Numbered from the stretch's first letter, positions 1 through 8,995 are shown. The stretch is DNA of 33,862 bases from Saprospiraceae bacterium (GCA_019694255.1 JAIBCI010000095.1:1-33862); one strand, 5' to 3'. Program-made: numbers and translations. The notes: generated by a model not told the origin, from the letters alone.

Positions 1-501
1 TCTCAATTCATAGGTATTAAATTGAAATTCTTTCTCGATATCCTTAATTAGATTTTTGTCTACTAACGGATCCTTTTCTCGATAAATATTGATTTTGCCG
101 GCATAGGAAAGCTTTCTATTGCCTGTAAAATCCAAAATCGTTGCAGCGGATAAATCTAATGTCGAAAGGGTTCTCATGAAGGGAGTGGCGTTTCTGTATT
201 TTCTTAAATTAGTTCTATTGTAAAATATTTCCCAAATCGGCTGTACTTGTATCGCCAGGTTTGGTGTAGATCGCCAATTCGAAAAGGACCAATCCACTTT
301 AAATTCCTTAATATTGGCCGGAGTTAAAATTTGCGCAGGGCTAACTCCTAAAAGGTCGAAGGCGGCGGATTGCGGAATGTTGAATTCCGTTCTGACAAGT
401 TCACCTAATACCAAGGAATCCTGGGCTCTTAATTTATCTACAGAGCAAAGAATATAATTTGCCAATGTTAAAATTATTAAAAGTAACCTTGCAGCACACA
501 T
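1..501 (-). CDS. Exported protein of unknown function, 3' end cut by window edge
   Basis: The reading frame is open from an ATG at 501 down to the window edge, giving at least 167 residues with no stop. The N-terminus has a hydrophobic stretch (about residues 4-19, MCAARLLLIILTLANYILC) followed by polar residues and RAQD, which looks like a signal peptide cleaved after an AQ-type site, as is common in Bacteroidota. The visible remainder contains hydrophobic/aromatic strands (for example PNLAIQVQPIWEIFY) and basic stretches and could be the start of an outer-membrane or periplasmic protein. I do not recognise a family. A promoter-like pattern and an 18-base dyad lie upstream; a near-identical dyad precedes the response regulator gene, so this may be a target of that two-component system (inference). 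Confidence 0.7.
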   Translation of the reverse strand, partial: MCAARLLLIILTLANYILCSVDKLRAQDSLVLGELVRTEFNIPQSAAFDLLGVSPAQILTPANIKEFKVDWSFSNWRSTPNLAIQVQPIWEIFYNRTNLRKYRNATPFMRTLSTLDLSAATILDFTGNRKLSYAGKINIYREKDPLVDKNLIKDIEKEFQFNTYELR

Positions 502-557
502 TTCACAAGACGTATTTTTATGATGTCTATATTTTATTGACAATAAAATTCTCGCAA

Positions 558-588
558 CAAAGGTTGTATTTATAAGTTATGTGCGCAA
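558..588 (-). promoter_or_regulatory. Candidate Bacteroidota promoter of the exported-protein gene
   Basis: On the minus strand TTG (586-588) is followed after 20 bases by AACCTTTG (558-565), one mismatch from the TAnnTTTG -7 consensus. The predicted start near 553 leaves a leader of about 50 bases before the ATG at 501. The operator-like dyad at 588-605 abuts the -33 TTG, so its centre would lie near -43. Confidence 0.45.
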
Positions 589-605
589 TTACCAAAGTTG
601 GTAGT
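588..605. promoter_or_regulatory. Dyad copy 1, candidate response-regulator operator
   Basis: ATTACCAAAGTTGGTAGT is a nearly perfect 18-base palindrome. It matches the perfect palindrome at 1519-1536 in 16 of 18 positions. It lies directly upstream of the candidate -33 element of the exported-protein gene, a position typical of an activator site. The assignment to the adjacent NarL/LuxR-type regulator is inference from proximity. Confidence 0.5.
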
Positions 606-830
606 AAATATTTCAATGGCGGATAAATTCGTAATTGCTTATTATTGCAATTATAGAATTGTAATTTTAGTAAAGTGAAAAATGCGAAGTTCCTCAGGAA
701 AAGTTCTGAAATTACTTCATTTTGGTATACGATTCTTACACGTAGATAAGGAGCGTAGAATATTGGGTATTGTGTTTCTTAGTGACTATCATGCATAAAT
801 TTATTCTGCCTTAATAGGAGGTGCGTATTA

Positions 831-1481
831 TTACACTATTCTGTGTTTAATTGCTTTGGATACCGCCTCGGTCATCGAGCCTACATGAAGCTTCTCATAA
901 ATTTTCTTGATATGGGCCCGGACCGTGTCGTAGGTAATAAAAAGATCAGCGGCAATCATTTTATAAGATTTACCCTGAACCAGCAATTTCAACACTTCTT
1001 TCTCTCTTAGAGAGAGTTGATAATCATGCACTTCCTCATCTGTCTCGAAGGCCTCACGGGATGTCAACAGCTTTAGTACCTTGTTGGCTATCACAGGAGT
1101 CATTGGGGCGCCGCCCTGGTATACTTCCTGTACAGCTTCAATCATTTTTAATGGCGGCGTATTTTTGAGGAGATAGCCGTGGGCCCCGGCACATAACGAT
1201 CTGAAGATTTTATCGCTGTCATCGAAGACCGTCTGCATTAAAATCTTGATCTCAGGAAAGAGACTGTGAATTTCAGTGACGGCCTGGATGCCGTCGATTC
1301 CAGGGATGTCAATGTCCATCAGAATGACATCCGGACGGGATGTTAATATTTTTTGTTCCAGGTTAAAGCAATCTTCATAGGTTCCGGCAAACTCAATTCC
1401 GGCTAATCCGCTGAAAAGCATGCTGATGGAGTCCCGTATCCGGGCATTATCATCAAATAGTACCACTCTGATATTTTGCAT
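831..1481 (-). CDS. NarL/LuxR-family two-component response regulator
   Basis: A 216-residue regulator. The start is the ATG at 1481 (MQNIRVVLFDDNARIRD); the frame continues upstream but the receiver domain begins here and the extension would run through the dyad at 1519-1536. Receiver domain at residues 4-120: acidic pair D10/D11, phosphoacceptor D56 in VILMDIDIPG, conserved K in GYLLKNTPP. A LuxR-type helix-turn-helix covers about residues 150-212 (LSLREKEVLKLLVQGKSYKM, then DTVRAHIKKIYEKL). It follows the sensor kinase gene at 1537-4638 on the same strand with 55 bases between them and is its obvious partner. The 18-base palindrome just upstream suggests autoregulation, which is inference. 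Confidence 0.93.
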   Translation of the reverse strand: MQNIRVVLFDDNARIRDSISMLFSGLAGIEFAGTYEDCFNLEQKILTSRPDVILMDIDIPGIDGIQAVTEIHSLFPEIKILMQTVFDDSDKIFRSLCAGAHGYLLKNTPPLKMIEAVQEVYQGGAPMTPVIANKVLKLLTSREAFETDEEVHDYQLSLREKEVLKLLVQGKSYKMIAADLFITYDTVRAHIKKIYEKLHVGSMTEAVSKAIKHRIV

Positions 1482-1518
1482 ACTAAGGCAAAGATCAGTC
1501 AAGATTTTGATAAGTGGT

Positions 1519-1536
1519 ACTACCAAATTTGGTAGT
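1519..1536. promoter_or_regulatory. Dyad copy 2: perfect 18-base palindrome upstream of response regulator
   Basis: ACTACCAAATTTGGTAGT is identical to its own reverse complement. It sits between the stop codon of the sensor kinase (1537) and the start of the response regulator (1481), and resembles the dyad at 588-605 in 16 of 18 positions. There is no T-run, so a terminator role is unlikely. A weak -7-like GATCTTTG follows on the minus strand close to the ATG. It is a candidate operator for the NarL/LuxR regulator. Confidence 0.5.
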
Positions 1537-4500
1537 TTATAGTTCTTCGACCTTGATTTTTACGCCATATCCGGGCCTGCTTTCTATCGATAAACTTGCA
1601 TGAATGGTATCCGCTCGCTTCTTCATACTTTTTAGTCCATTGCCGTTATAGGCTGTATAACTTTCCGGATCGAAGCCGATACCGTTATCTTCTATGACCA
1701 TTTTAAGCTTGTCATGATCCAGCGTTAGATGGACATTTATTTCAGAACAATTCGAATATTTGATTGCATTGTTTAATGATTCTTTGAAAATCAGGAACAG
1801 GTTCCTTTTTCGCTCCATATCCATATTTTTTCTCTGGGAACCAATTGTCGAATGTAGGTTAAACCCAATGCCGGCTGAAGTCAGGACATTACCGGCATAA
1901 TTTCTAATTCGTTCTTCGAAATTTTGAATTTTATCATTGTCAGATTGGATACTCCATACGATATCGTTGAGGTTTTCCTGAATTTCTCTTGAGCTTTCAC
2001 CGATTTTATCGAGAATATCTTTGGTTTTCGGTACTGTAGAAGACTTTGCCACCTCACTGTACACGGAGATACTGGCCAGCGTTGAACCGATGTCATCATG
2101 CAGATCATGCGAAATTTTATTCCTGAGTATTACAAATTTTTGCAATTGTCGCATACGATAACGATGGACAGAATAGCCAATAGATCCTGTTAGTAATGCG
2201 CAAAGGCCAATGAACCAGAAACTTTCATACCACGGCTTGGCAATACTTAATTCTATTGTATAATTTGTCGCGTACCAGGAACTCAAGGCGGAGCTGGCAT
2301 TGTATTCAATAAAATAGTGACCGCTCTCAAGATTGGTCAAATGGATTTCCGGTGATTCGGTAATAATCCAGCTGCTACTCGTATCTAGTCCATTGCGTAT
2401 TCTGTATCGGAATAACTTTTTGGTCTTGAGATGATCCAAATCTAGCAAATCAAAATAAAGTGAAATAGAGTTTTCCTCATGTGTCAGGTAGACCGAATGT
2501 TGATTGACGAGGTCATAACGATAATCGGAATTCACCACCCAATGTGTCGGAATAATTTTCGGTGGTTTCACAATGATATTGACAGAATCCGGGTGAAACT
2601 GGACAAAACTATGCAGCCCCGCAAAGTACATTCTTCCGATACTGTCCTGATAGGCAAAATTGAAAAATTCATTAAAGGGTATGCCAGTTGTATTCGATAA
2701 ACTGCTAAATCTGTTTGTCTTCGGATCAAATATTTCAATTCCCGTGCTGGTGGATACCCATACGCGGCCGGAAGAATCTATCAATAGCGATTTTACTTTA
2801 GGATTTTGTAATCCATGCGTTTGTCCCCATTTCTTGATTATAGGGTCTCTAAGGTCTGAGCCTGAAACAGATATCAAGCCCTTATTTTGTTCGATAACCC
2901 AGATGGTTCCATTCTTGTCAGCAGCTATTCCTGATAAAGGGTTGCTTAATATAGTGTCACACAACAGCTTTTGTGAGGATATAATAAAATTCTCGTTGGG
3001 TGTATCAACGGAAAGGAAGAATAGCCCCGTTTGGGATAAACCAATTACAATAAATTTATTCTTATAGTTCGCTATTCCAGAGATATGTTCTTTGCGACCT
3101 TTATTCAGTGTGCTTATGCTGATTTCATTATTGACCAGATTCCAGAAAAATAATTGACTATCGCGAGTGGCAAGGCAGGCTATAGTAGATCCATTCATTT
3201 TGTAAAATGCTGCGTATTCTATTTTACTTTTATTAAAATTCTGAATATCATCCTGTCTACCCTTTAATTGAATTTTCTTGACCTGATGTGTCTGGCTATT
3301 TAGACTATAAAGCTCAACTGATTTAATAAAAATGGTATTAGAACTTCCAAAAAGGTAATTAGTGTAATCTTTATTTAGTTTGCTCCAAGGTCCAATACAT
3401 TCGTTGAATCTGTTTAATTTGTCGTTATATTGATAAAGCTTTTGATTCCAAAGCCCCCATATCTCATTGTTGGTTGAACAGAATAAATTCTGGATATAGG
3501 ATTCACTGAAATAAGGGTTAACGTAATATGGTATCGAATAACTTTTGATAGGTTCTGTTCCCGGAGTGTATTTAAAAAGTCCATAATTTGTAATAACAAA
3601 TAAATAACCGCTTCTTGACATGGGCATTCCTTTGAAAAGTGCATAAACTGAATCCCTGATGTATAGTTTGTCTTTCTCGTTAATTAATTGGCCCGTCAAG
3701 GGGTCATATAATTGGAATGTAGTCAGTTCAGAAGTATAAATAATTTGTCCTTTAGGTAGTGGTCCTGCTTTAAGAATGGTTTCATTCTCAGATAGGGGCA
3801 CCTTTCCATGTGCATGAAGGTTTTTATTTCGCCAGTTGAATATCCAATATTGCCCTTTTTCTGTCATGGCCATTGTGTAATCTTCGCTAATAAATATTCT
3901 TGTCAAGCCTTTTTGTTGTCGGATGTCATTAAAGATTGAAGTTGGAACTTCATAAAGTATTTTTCCTTCAACAATGGAAAAGACAATGATTCCAGATTTT
4001 TCATTATAAGCTATTACGATATCATTAGAATACCTATTAGGTTTACAAATAATTGGGTTTCCTTCGCAAAATATTGGGTGGTTGGATAGCTTATCCCAAA
4101 GTTTCATAGAATGGAGTCCCTTTCTATAAATTCTAATGGTATCCAGGTATGAGATGACCGCTTCATCTCCTTGGGCCCAAAGGATTGGTGTTGTTAAGGC
4201 TTTGCGTTGTAGTGCAGGAAATAGCTCTGGAGGAATAATTGACTGAAATCCAGAATCAGGACGATGGATATTGATCTTGGATAATCCACCTTCTCTGGTT
4301 AGCACCCATAGATACCCTTCGATGTCTTCATAGAGGTCAACAATCGATAACCCGGGTGGATGTATGTATTGGTTGGATTTGGTTTTGGGGACTTCAAAAA
4401 ACTTTCCATTGAACCTGACCAGACCTTCTGTTGTGCCCGCCCAAATTTGCCCTTTGGTATCCTCATATACTGCGGTGCAATTGTTGGTCGGAAGTCCATC

Positions 4501-4638
4501 TTCAATCGACCATCTGGGTTGAGGCGTGATAATCCTTTGACCGGACAAATAGCAACTGAATGGAAACAATACCCACAAGAAAATAATTGAATTCAAGCTT
4601 AACTTGACAATTAGTTCTTTTTGTGTTTTAAACTTCAT
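1537..4638 (-). CDS. Beta-propeller sensor histidine kinase (HisKA_3/NarX-DesK type)
   Basis: A 1033-residue membrane sensor. An N-terminal signal/anchor (about 15-33) precedes a large periplasmic region built from two-component-regulator propeller repeats, visible as recurring blocks such as WSIEDGLPTNNCTAVYEDTK, IWAGTTEGLVRFN and GRVWVSTSTGIEIFDPKTN. A Y_Y_Y-type beta-sandwich (LFRYRIRNGLDTSSSWI, LESGHYFIEY) lies before a transmembrane helix at about 812-832. The cytoplasmic part has a HisKA_3 dimerisation helix with the likely phosphoacceptor H847 in HDLHDDIGSTLAS, then a HATPase domain with the N box (ESLNNAIKYS), IEDNGIGFD and GNGLKSMKKRA. There is no receiver or AraC domain, so it depends on the separate regulator encoded just downstream. 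The ligand is unknown; in this family propellers often sense polymer breakdown products (family knowledge). Confidence 0.93.
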   Translation of the reverse strand: MKFKTQKELIVKLSLNSIIFLWVLFPFSCYLSGQRIITPQPRWSIEDGLPTNNCTAVYEDTKGQIWAGTTEGLVRFNGKFFEVPKTKSNQYIHPPGLSIVDLYEDIEGYLWVLTREGGLSKINIHRPDSGFQSIIPPELFPALQRKALTTPILWAQGDEAVISYLDTIRIYRKGLHSMKLWDKLSNHPIFCEGNPIICKPNRYSNDIVIAYNEKSGIIVFSIVEGKILYEVPTSIFNDIRQQKGLTRIFISEDYTMAMTEKGQYWIFNWRNKNLHAHGKVPLSENETILKAGPLPKGQIIYTSELTTFQLYDPLTGQLINEKDKLYIRDSVYALFKGMPMSRSGYLFVITNYGLFKYTPGTEPIKSYSIPYYVNPYFSESYIQNLFCSTNNEIWGLWNQKLYQYNDKLNRFNECIGPWSKLNKDYTNYLFGSSNTIFIKSVELYSLNSQTHQVKKIQLKGRQDDIQNFNKSKIEYAAFYKMNGSTIACLATRDSQLFFWNLVNNEISISTLNKGRKEHISGIANYKNKFIVIGLSQTGLFFLSVDTPNENFIISSQKLLCDTILSNPLSGIAADKNGTIWVIEQNKGLISVSGSDLRDPIIKKWGQTHGLQNPKVKSLLIDSSGRVWVSTSTGIEIFDPKTNRFSSLSNTTGIPFNEFFNFAYQDSIGRMYFAGLHSFVQFHPDSVNIIVKPPKIIPTHWVVNSDYRYDLVNQHSVYLTHEENSISLYFDLLDLDHLKTKKLFRYRIRNGLDTSSSWIITESPEIHLTNLESGHYFIEYNASSALSSWYATNYTIELSIAKPWYESFWFIGLCALLTGSIGYSVHRYRMRQLQKFVILRNKISHDLHDDIGSTLASISVYSEVAKSSTVPKTKDILDKIGESSREIQENLNDIVWSIQSDNDKIQNFEERIRNYAGNVLTSAGIGFNLHSTIGSQRKNMDMERKRNLFLIFKESLNNAIKYSNCSEINVHLTLDHDKLKMVIEDNGIGFDPESYTAYNGNGLKSMKKRADTIHASLSIESRPGYGVKIKVEEL

Positions 4639-4700
4639 TGTCTGATCCGTCTGGAAGCAGGAATTACTTTGAATTAATGGATAGCAGTAAAATGCAAGAA

Positions 4701-7700
4701 TTAATCAATAGTTAATTTTTTTGTTAAAGTATTCGAATCTGAAATTACCCTCAATGTATATAACCCCGGAGAAATTCCATTCAGATGTAAGTTGAAAGTC
4801 TGTTGTTCTTTTTGTCTGTCAAGTCGGCTGAACTTGACAATTTTTCCGGAAACGTCGATCAAACATAAATTTACTGTTTTGGCCTTTGGATTGTTTAATT
4901 CTATATTTACCTCGTCCGTGGCAGGGTTAGGGTATATACTCAAAAGCTGTACGAATTCTTCATCGTAGACGCTATTGACCTTGTTGATGATAAAATCGTA
5001 TCTGTACCAGGCGCCAAAATCCGATTTAAAATTCTGAACCGGCGCTAGCACCGTATTGATTTTTTTCTTGAAGGATGAACTGCCACTGCCCAGATTGGGA
5101 TAATACCAAAATGATAGGCCGTCTTGTTCAAGATCGGTAACTTCCAGTGTATAACAACCATTCGGCAGTTGTAAAAATTCCTGGAATGTCGTTGTAGCTG
5201 GCAGATTGGGCTTGTCAATGAGTACTTTTCCATTGATATCAGTAATTCGATAACTGTTATCACCGTCAACATTATTGGTTCGGATTTCAAAGATGGGATC
5301 AAAGTCAAAGCTCCTGACAAGTTTAAACTTTGACTGGACTTGATCGTTACCGGAATTCTCGTCGGAAGCACCGTTGACCGAAGTGATCTTTACACTAAAT
5401 ACGTTGCCGGAGTTTGCAGTCCAGAAACTGATATCATCGACAGGAAGGTCGATTTGGGCGGACTCGTCTGGTAGAATCGGATTGATATATTCGTATTCCA
5501 GCGATCGCCCACCGCTAACCTGGTATTTCAATCGTAATGCGTTGATCACCGTTGTGCCAAAATTTTTTACAATAACCGATGGTCTGCTGCAACTGGGGTT
5601 AAATCGTTCATATTCCACACGATCACTGTTAGGCCGAATAATAGACTCAATACCGGCATCAATACTGAAGTTGGCAGGTCCATAACTGACCAACTGACAA
5701 GATACCAGGTAATTGGCCTGATCAAGATTGGCTCCGTTAAAACCATAATCGATGACAGCATTTTCTCCTGGAGTGACATATGGCGTGATGTCGAAATGGT
5801 GAACATCAGAAGGTGCGCCTGGGCACCAGCCTGCCCGGTCAAAAATCCAGGTCCCGCCCTGTGGATAGATAGGATTGTCTGCACACTCTTTCCAAACATC
5901 AAAATCGAATTTCTTATTGGCTTTATTGCTTTTTACGCTGATGTAATGACTTCTGTTGGTGAATTCACCGTTTTGTTCATGACCGGTAATCGTGGTCCTG
6001 ATTTTGTATTTTGTACTGTGATCTGGTATCAATAATGTCCTCGGTTCAAAGATTTCATCGCGAAGAATATTTCCAAAATAACCTCTGTTGAAGGTATATA
6101 CATTTTGAATCTCATGGACTTCACGAGTGGGTTTGCCTTTAATAAATTGAAACTTAAGATCAATTTCCTCCTGATTTTCACCACCCAGTTCCATACTCAG
6201 TCTCTTGCTTCCACGCAGAATGGGTGCGTAATCGGTGACATCAAATACAAAAGTTTTTCCATCCTTGGTCAAGTCAAGATTAATGCCATAGGGGCTTACG
6301 AGTGAGAGTATTTCAAATTTAGCATTGGAATAATATTGATATCTGATGGTTTCAAATGGATAGGATCCGTCCGGTGTGACGGTTTTTATTCCCACTGAGT
6401 CATTATGCTGGTTTCTGATAATCAGTTTTCCTGCAGGATATACCAAATGAATTTGTTTAACGACAGCACGACCATTGCGAATTTCATATTCACGTACCGT
6501 TGTAACAGGATTTTCAAATGATTCAAGAACCGCTGATGTATCCTGATGTATTCCGCTCGCTGTTCCCTGAATCCATTGGGTGACTGGACGTTCACCTGAA
6601 TTTTTGAATCCTGTGATCTTGTCACGCCCTTTTTCTTCATGATACTGTATATAACCATTGGCTGATGCAGGAGCAGGTTCATGGGAAATATCGGTGATCG
6701 TGTTCTGAACCTGGTCATTAAGTGGGAAATAATAAAGTAAATTTGAATAAAAAGGATGATTGGCTGATCCAGGTTGAAGGTTCCATTCCCTGATGGCAAT
6801 GGAGTCTAGCTCTGCATTCCAGATACAAAACTGACTTATCCTTCCAAAATAACTGAGTTGTTGGTCAATGTTGCCGGCAAAATTCATTTTTTCGATGTTG
6901 ATTTTTTTATTTTTTCCGGTTCCACTTTGCCACAACTTTCCGTTGCGGTATATTTTCATAGATCCCTTAACGGCATTCTTTGTAAAAGCCCAGTGGGTCC
7001 ACTCTCCGGCATACTCATCCGGAGAAGCCGCCTTTTCAATACGGTCGTAGCCGCTGCCGTCATTTCCACAATCCCAATATATGGATCCGTTGCTCCAGGG
7101 TAGATGTGTGTTAACTTGTCTTCTGCCCAGAGCATCGGTGCCTTCAAGGATTGTTGTATTTACCGGGAGTGATTCAGGTAGCCCGTAAGACCAGAAGGAG
7201 ATGGTGATTTCATTGGAGATATTCTTAAGTTTTCGGCTATCCATGGTGAAAGCTTCTCCTCCGTTTTGAAGAACGGAGTAATTTGATTCAGAAGAGACCA
7301 GGCCTGACTGAATCGCTTTTCCGGACTGAAGAATGAGTTTGCCAGCTTCAGAGGAGTTGTAACTTAATTCCAGTAAAATGGAAGATTTTCCATCCCAGTT
7401 AAATGGGGTGTGAAAGATAAATGAATTAAGACCATTGTGATCCAGTGTTGCATTACTAAAATACACTTCCTCTAATCCGCTCTGATCAACTCCCTCTTCG
7501 CGAAGCTGTGTCTGTGTTGAATTGGTCAATCGAATTTTCATAAAGTCGATTTTGGCATCACCTGTCAAAAGATTGAAATTCATCCCAAGAATAGCACCTT
7601 TGGACAAGCCTGCCTGAATCAATTCATCGGCACGGTACAAAAAATAATATTTGCTGTTACCTGAGGCAAATGCCAGATCTTGCTCGTATTGTCCTACGGT

Positions 7701-8141
7701 ATATATTCCTGAATTCACGATGGAATCATATGAAGTCTTCACCTGATCGAATGAGGCACAGTGCGTCGTAGGTGAATTGGAATAGAAGTATTCGTTACCA
7801 TTAAAGCCGGCGATAACATACTTCGTCTGAAAAGCCAGTGCAGAATCAATTCTGTTGGTGTCTGTAATAAATGTATTACAGCTGTAATCCCATTCTCTGC
7901 AACCTGTCTGTCCGTTGCCGACTACGGCATTATGACATCTCATATTATAAATCATATTGATCCGTGCGACTTCTGAAGGCTTCAAATCAGGAAATGTAAA
8001 CCAACCGGCCCTGCTGTTGGAATCCCAGGTGAAGGTTTGGATGGTAACGGTATCCTGACCATCGGCATTCCGTGGTAACAGTATTAAGGTTGAAAGAATA
8101 AAAAGGCCCATCAATATTGCGTTCGCGCTACGGTATAACAT
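4701..8141 (-). CDS. Secreted PNGase F-like protein with LamG insert and T9SS tail
   Basis: A 1146-residue secreted protein. Signal peptide about 1-29. Residues 32-95 resemble the start of peptide-N-glycosidase F (GWFTFPDLKP, then GCREWDYSCN); the Asp of EWD (D85) aligns with catalytic D60 of the Elizabethkingia enzyme. About residues 290-455 form a concanavalin/LamG-like module (EITISFWSYG, GEWTHWAFTKN, MKIYRNGKLW). The PNGase F fold resumes about 615-800: FVFDVTDYAPIL, TKYKIRTTITGH, GEFTNRSHYIS (E726 aligns with E206), and WIFDRAGWCPGAPSDV, close to the enzyme's DRAGWCPGM. The equivalent of E118 is not evident, so deglycosylating activity is uncertain. The C-terminus (about 1070-1146, SIYPNPATDEV to LTKKLTID) is a T9SS sorting domain. 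Alignments are by eye against remembered sequence. It is monocistronic with its own promoter. Confidence 0.82.
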   Translation of the reverse strand: MLYRSANAILMGLFILSTLILLPRNADGQDTVTIQTFTWDSNSRAGWFTFPDLKPSEVARINMIYNMRCHNAVVGNGQTGCREWDYSCNTFITDTNRIDSALAFQTKYVIAGFNGNEYFYSNSPTTHCASFDQVKTSYDSIVNSGIYTVGQYEQDLAFASGNSKYYFLYRADELIQAGLSKGAILGMNFNLLTGDAKIDFMKIRLTNSTQTQLREEGVDQSGLEEVYFSNATLDHNGLNSFIFHTPFNWDGKSSILLELSYNSSEAGKLILQSGKAIQSGLVSSESNYSVLQNGGEAFTMDSRKLKNISNEITISFWSYGLPESLPVNTTILEGTDALGRRQVNTHLPWSNGSIYWDCGNDGSGYDRIEKAASPDEYAGEWTHWAFTKNAVKGSMKIYRNGKLWQSGTGKNKKINIEKMNFAGNIDQQLSYFGRISQFCIWNAELDSIAIREWNLQPGSANHPFYSNLLYYFPLNDQVQNTITDISHEPAPASANGYIQYHEEKGRDKITGFKNSGERPVTQWIQGTASGIHQDTSAVLESFENPVTTVREYEIRNGRAVVKQIHLVYPAGKLIIRNQHNDSVGIKTVTPDGSYPFETIRYQYYSNAKFEILSLVSPYGINLDLTKDGKTFVFDVTDYAPILRGSKRLSMELGGENQEEIDLKFQFIKGKPTREVHEIQNVYTFNRGYFGNILRDEIFEPRTLLIPDHSTKYKIRTTITGHEQNGEFTNRSHYISVKSNKANKKFDFDVWKECADNPIYPQGGTWIFDRAGWCPGAPSDVHHFDITPYVTPGENAVIDYGFNGANLDQANYLVSCQLVSYGPANFSIDAGIESIIRPNSDRVEYERFNPSCSRPSVIVKNFGTTVINALRLKYQVSGGRSLEYEYINPILPDESAQIDLPVDDISFWTANSGNVFSVKITSVNGASDENSGNDQVQSKFKLVRSFDFDPIFEIRTNNVDGDNSYRITDINGKVLIDKPNLPATTTFQEFLQLPNGCYTLEVTDLEQDGLSFWYYPNLGSGSSSFKKKINTVLAPVQNFKSDFGAWYRYDFIINKVNSVYDEEFVQLLSIYPNPATDEVNIELNNPKAKTVNLCLIDVSGKIVKFSRLDRQKEQQTFNLHLNGISPGLYTLRVISDSNTLTKKLTID

Positions 8142-8158
8142 TCGTAAAAATTTGGTTA

Positions 8159-8188
8159 CAAATGTAACAACTTCATTTCAGCGCACAA
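8159..8188 (-). promoter_or_regulatory. Promoter of the PNGase F-like gene
   Basis: On the minus strand TTG (8186-8188) is separated by 19 bases from TACATTTG (8159-8166), a full match to TAnnTTTG. Predicted transcription begins about 8153, leaving a very short leader before the ATG at 8141. The -7 element is embedded in the imperfect palindrome GTTACAAATGTAAC (8155-8168). Confidence 0.6.
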
Positions 8189-8244
8189 GTCTAATTAGTA
8201 GGCAAGCTTATCGTTGATCAGGATGATGTTGCCAATGTTTATTT

Positions 8245-8964
8245 TTGTCCCTGATAGTTAATCCATACGCTTTGTTTTTCCTGCTTAGAGATCAGATCAG
8301 GGTTTTCGAAGGCCTGGCTCCCGAAGATGAAATACTCTTGGGAGGGAAGCTGATCCGGCAATTATTCCGTAAAGGAGATATTTTGTTTAGGGAAGGTAGC
8401 AGACCTGCATTTCTGTATGGTGTGCTCAAAGGTAAAATCAAGGTATTTCAGACCGGCATCGATGGTCGAGAGCAGATCGTTCATCTGATCAGAGCCGGAG
8501 ATATCATGGGCCACCGCGCCATCTGTGGGGATGATAATTTCTCAGGAACCGCAGAGGTGATGGATGATGCTGATATTATTCAGTTGCCAAGGGGTCTTTT
8601 TGTACAACTTTTGCGCCGGCATCCGGAACTTGGATTGCGCGTCGCCAGACTTCTGGCCGATGAGCTCAAAGATGCCGAGTTGAAGATCACGCAAATGGCA
8701 CATTCATCTGTTCGGTTAAGACTTGCACAGACGCTGCTTGACCTGGTCGCGAGTTATGGACTTAAAAAGGATCAGCTGACCATCAATGTTCTGATGAGCC
8801 GTGAAAACCTGGCCTCCCTTGCAGGTACCACCCGTGAATCTGTCACAAGACTGCTACATGAATTCGGAGACATGTCCTTAATAGTACTGTCGGGCCGACA
8901 GATACAGATCATCAATATGGATGCGCTCAGACGATTTGTGCGCAATGGAGGACTGGTAAGTTAG
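8245..8964 (+). CDS. Crp/Fnr-family transcriptional regulator
   Basis: Up to 239 residues. An N-terminal cyclic-nucleotide-binding-type beta barrel spans about residues 20-140 (RKGDILFREGSRPAFLYGVL, GKIKVFQTGIDGREQIVHL) with a dimer helix after it. A winged helix follows (SRENLASLAGTTRESVTRLL). The recognition helix TRESVTR keeps the R-E-x3-R pattern that reads TGTGA in E. coli CRP, and a TGTGA-N6-TCACA site lies just past the gene. The usual cAMP-pocket GE and RS residues are not evident and there is no Fnr cysteine cluster, so the effector is unknown. No ATG is available upstream of the barrel: the frame opens at TTG 8245, with another TTG at 8272. A -7-like TATTTTTG at 8240-8247 with TTG at 8214-8216 would favour the later start. 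Likely regulates hmgA-hppD (inference). Confidence 0.88.
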   Translation: MSLIVNPYALFFLLRDQIRVFEGLAPEDEILLGGKLIRQLFRKGDILFREGSRPAFLYGVLKGKIKVFQTGIDGREQIVHLIRAGDIMGHRAICGDDNFSGTAEVMDDADIIQLPRGLFVQLLRRHPELGLRVARLLADELKDAELKITQMAHSSVRLRLAQTLLDLVASYGLKKDQLTINVLMSRENLASLAGTTRESVTRLLHEFGDMSLIVLSGRQIQIINMDALRRFVRNGGLVS

Positions 8965-8975
8965 TATTTTCAGAA

Positions 8976-8995
8976 AATGTGATTTGGGTCACATT
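8976..8995. promoter_or_regulatory. CRP-type operator upstream of hmgA
   Basis: AATGTGATTTGGGTCACATT has perfect 7-base inverted arms around six bases and contains the canonical TGTGA-N6-TCACA core. It starts 11 bases after the stop of the Crp/Fnr regulator gene. Its centre (8985.5) is about 42 bases upstream of the predicted hmgA transcription start, the class II activator position. Confidence 0.75.

Larger units (their letters stand above)
502..830. other. Gene-free stretch between exported-protein gene and response regulator
   Basis: These 329 bases are AT-rich. The part nearest 502 holds the promoter and dyad listed separately. From 606 to 830 I see only very short open frames (for example 37 codons from an ATG at 682) with no recognisable product, and no convincing terminator. 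Confidence 0.6.

Noticed and set aside
1519-1536. Terminator of the sensor kinase gene
   Set aside because: The palindrome is AT-rich with no following T-run, and it recurs at a promoter elsewhere, so an operator is the better reading.
2660-3067. 135-codon open frame antisense to the sensor kinase
   Set aside because: It lies within the propeller region of the kinase, which is continuous and clearly coding.
8155-8168. GTTACAAATGTAAC as an operator of the Crp/Fnr regulator
   Set aside because: It lacks the TGTGA half-sites, and its centre coincides with the -7 element of the PNGase F-like gene, which explains it sufficiently.
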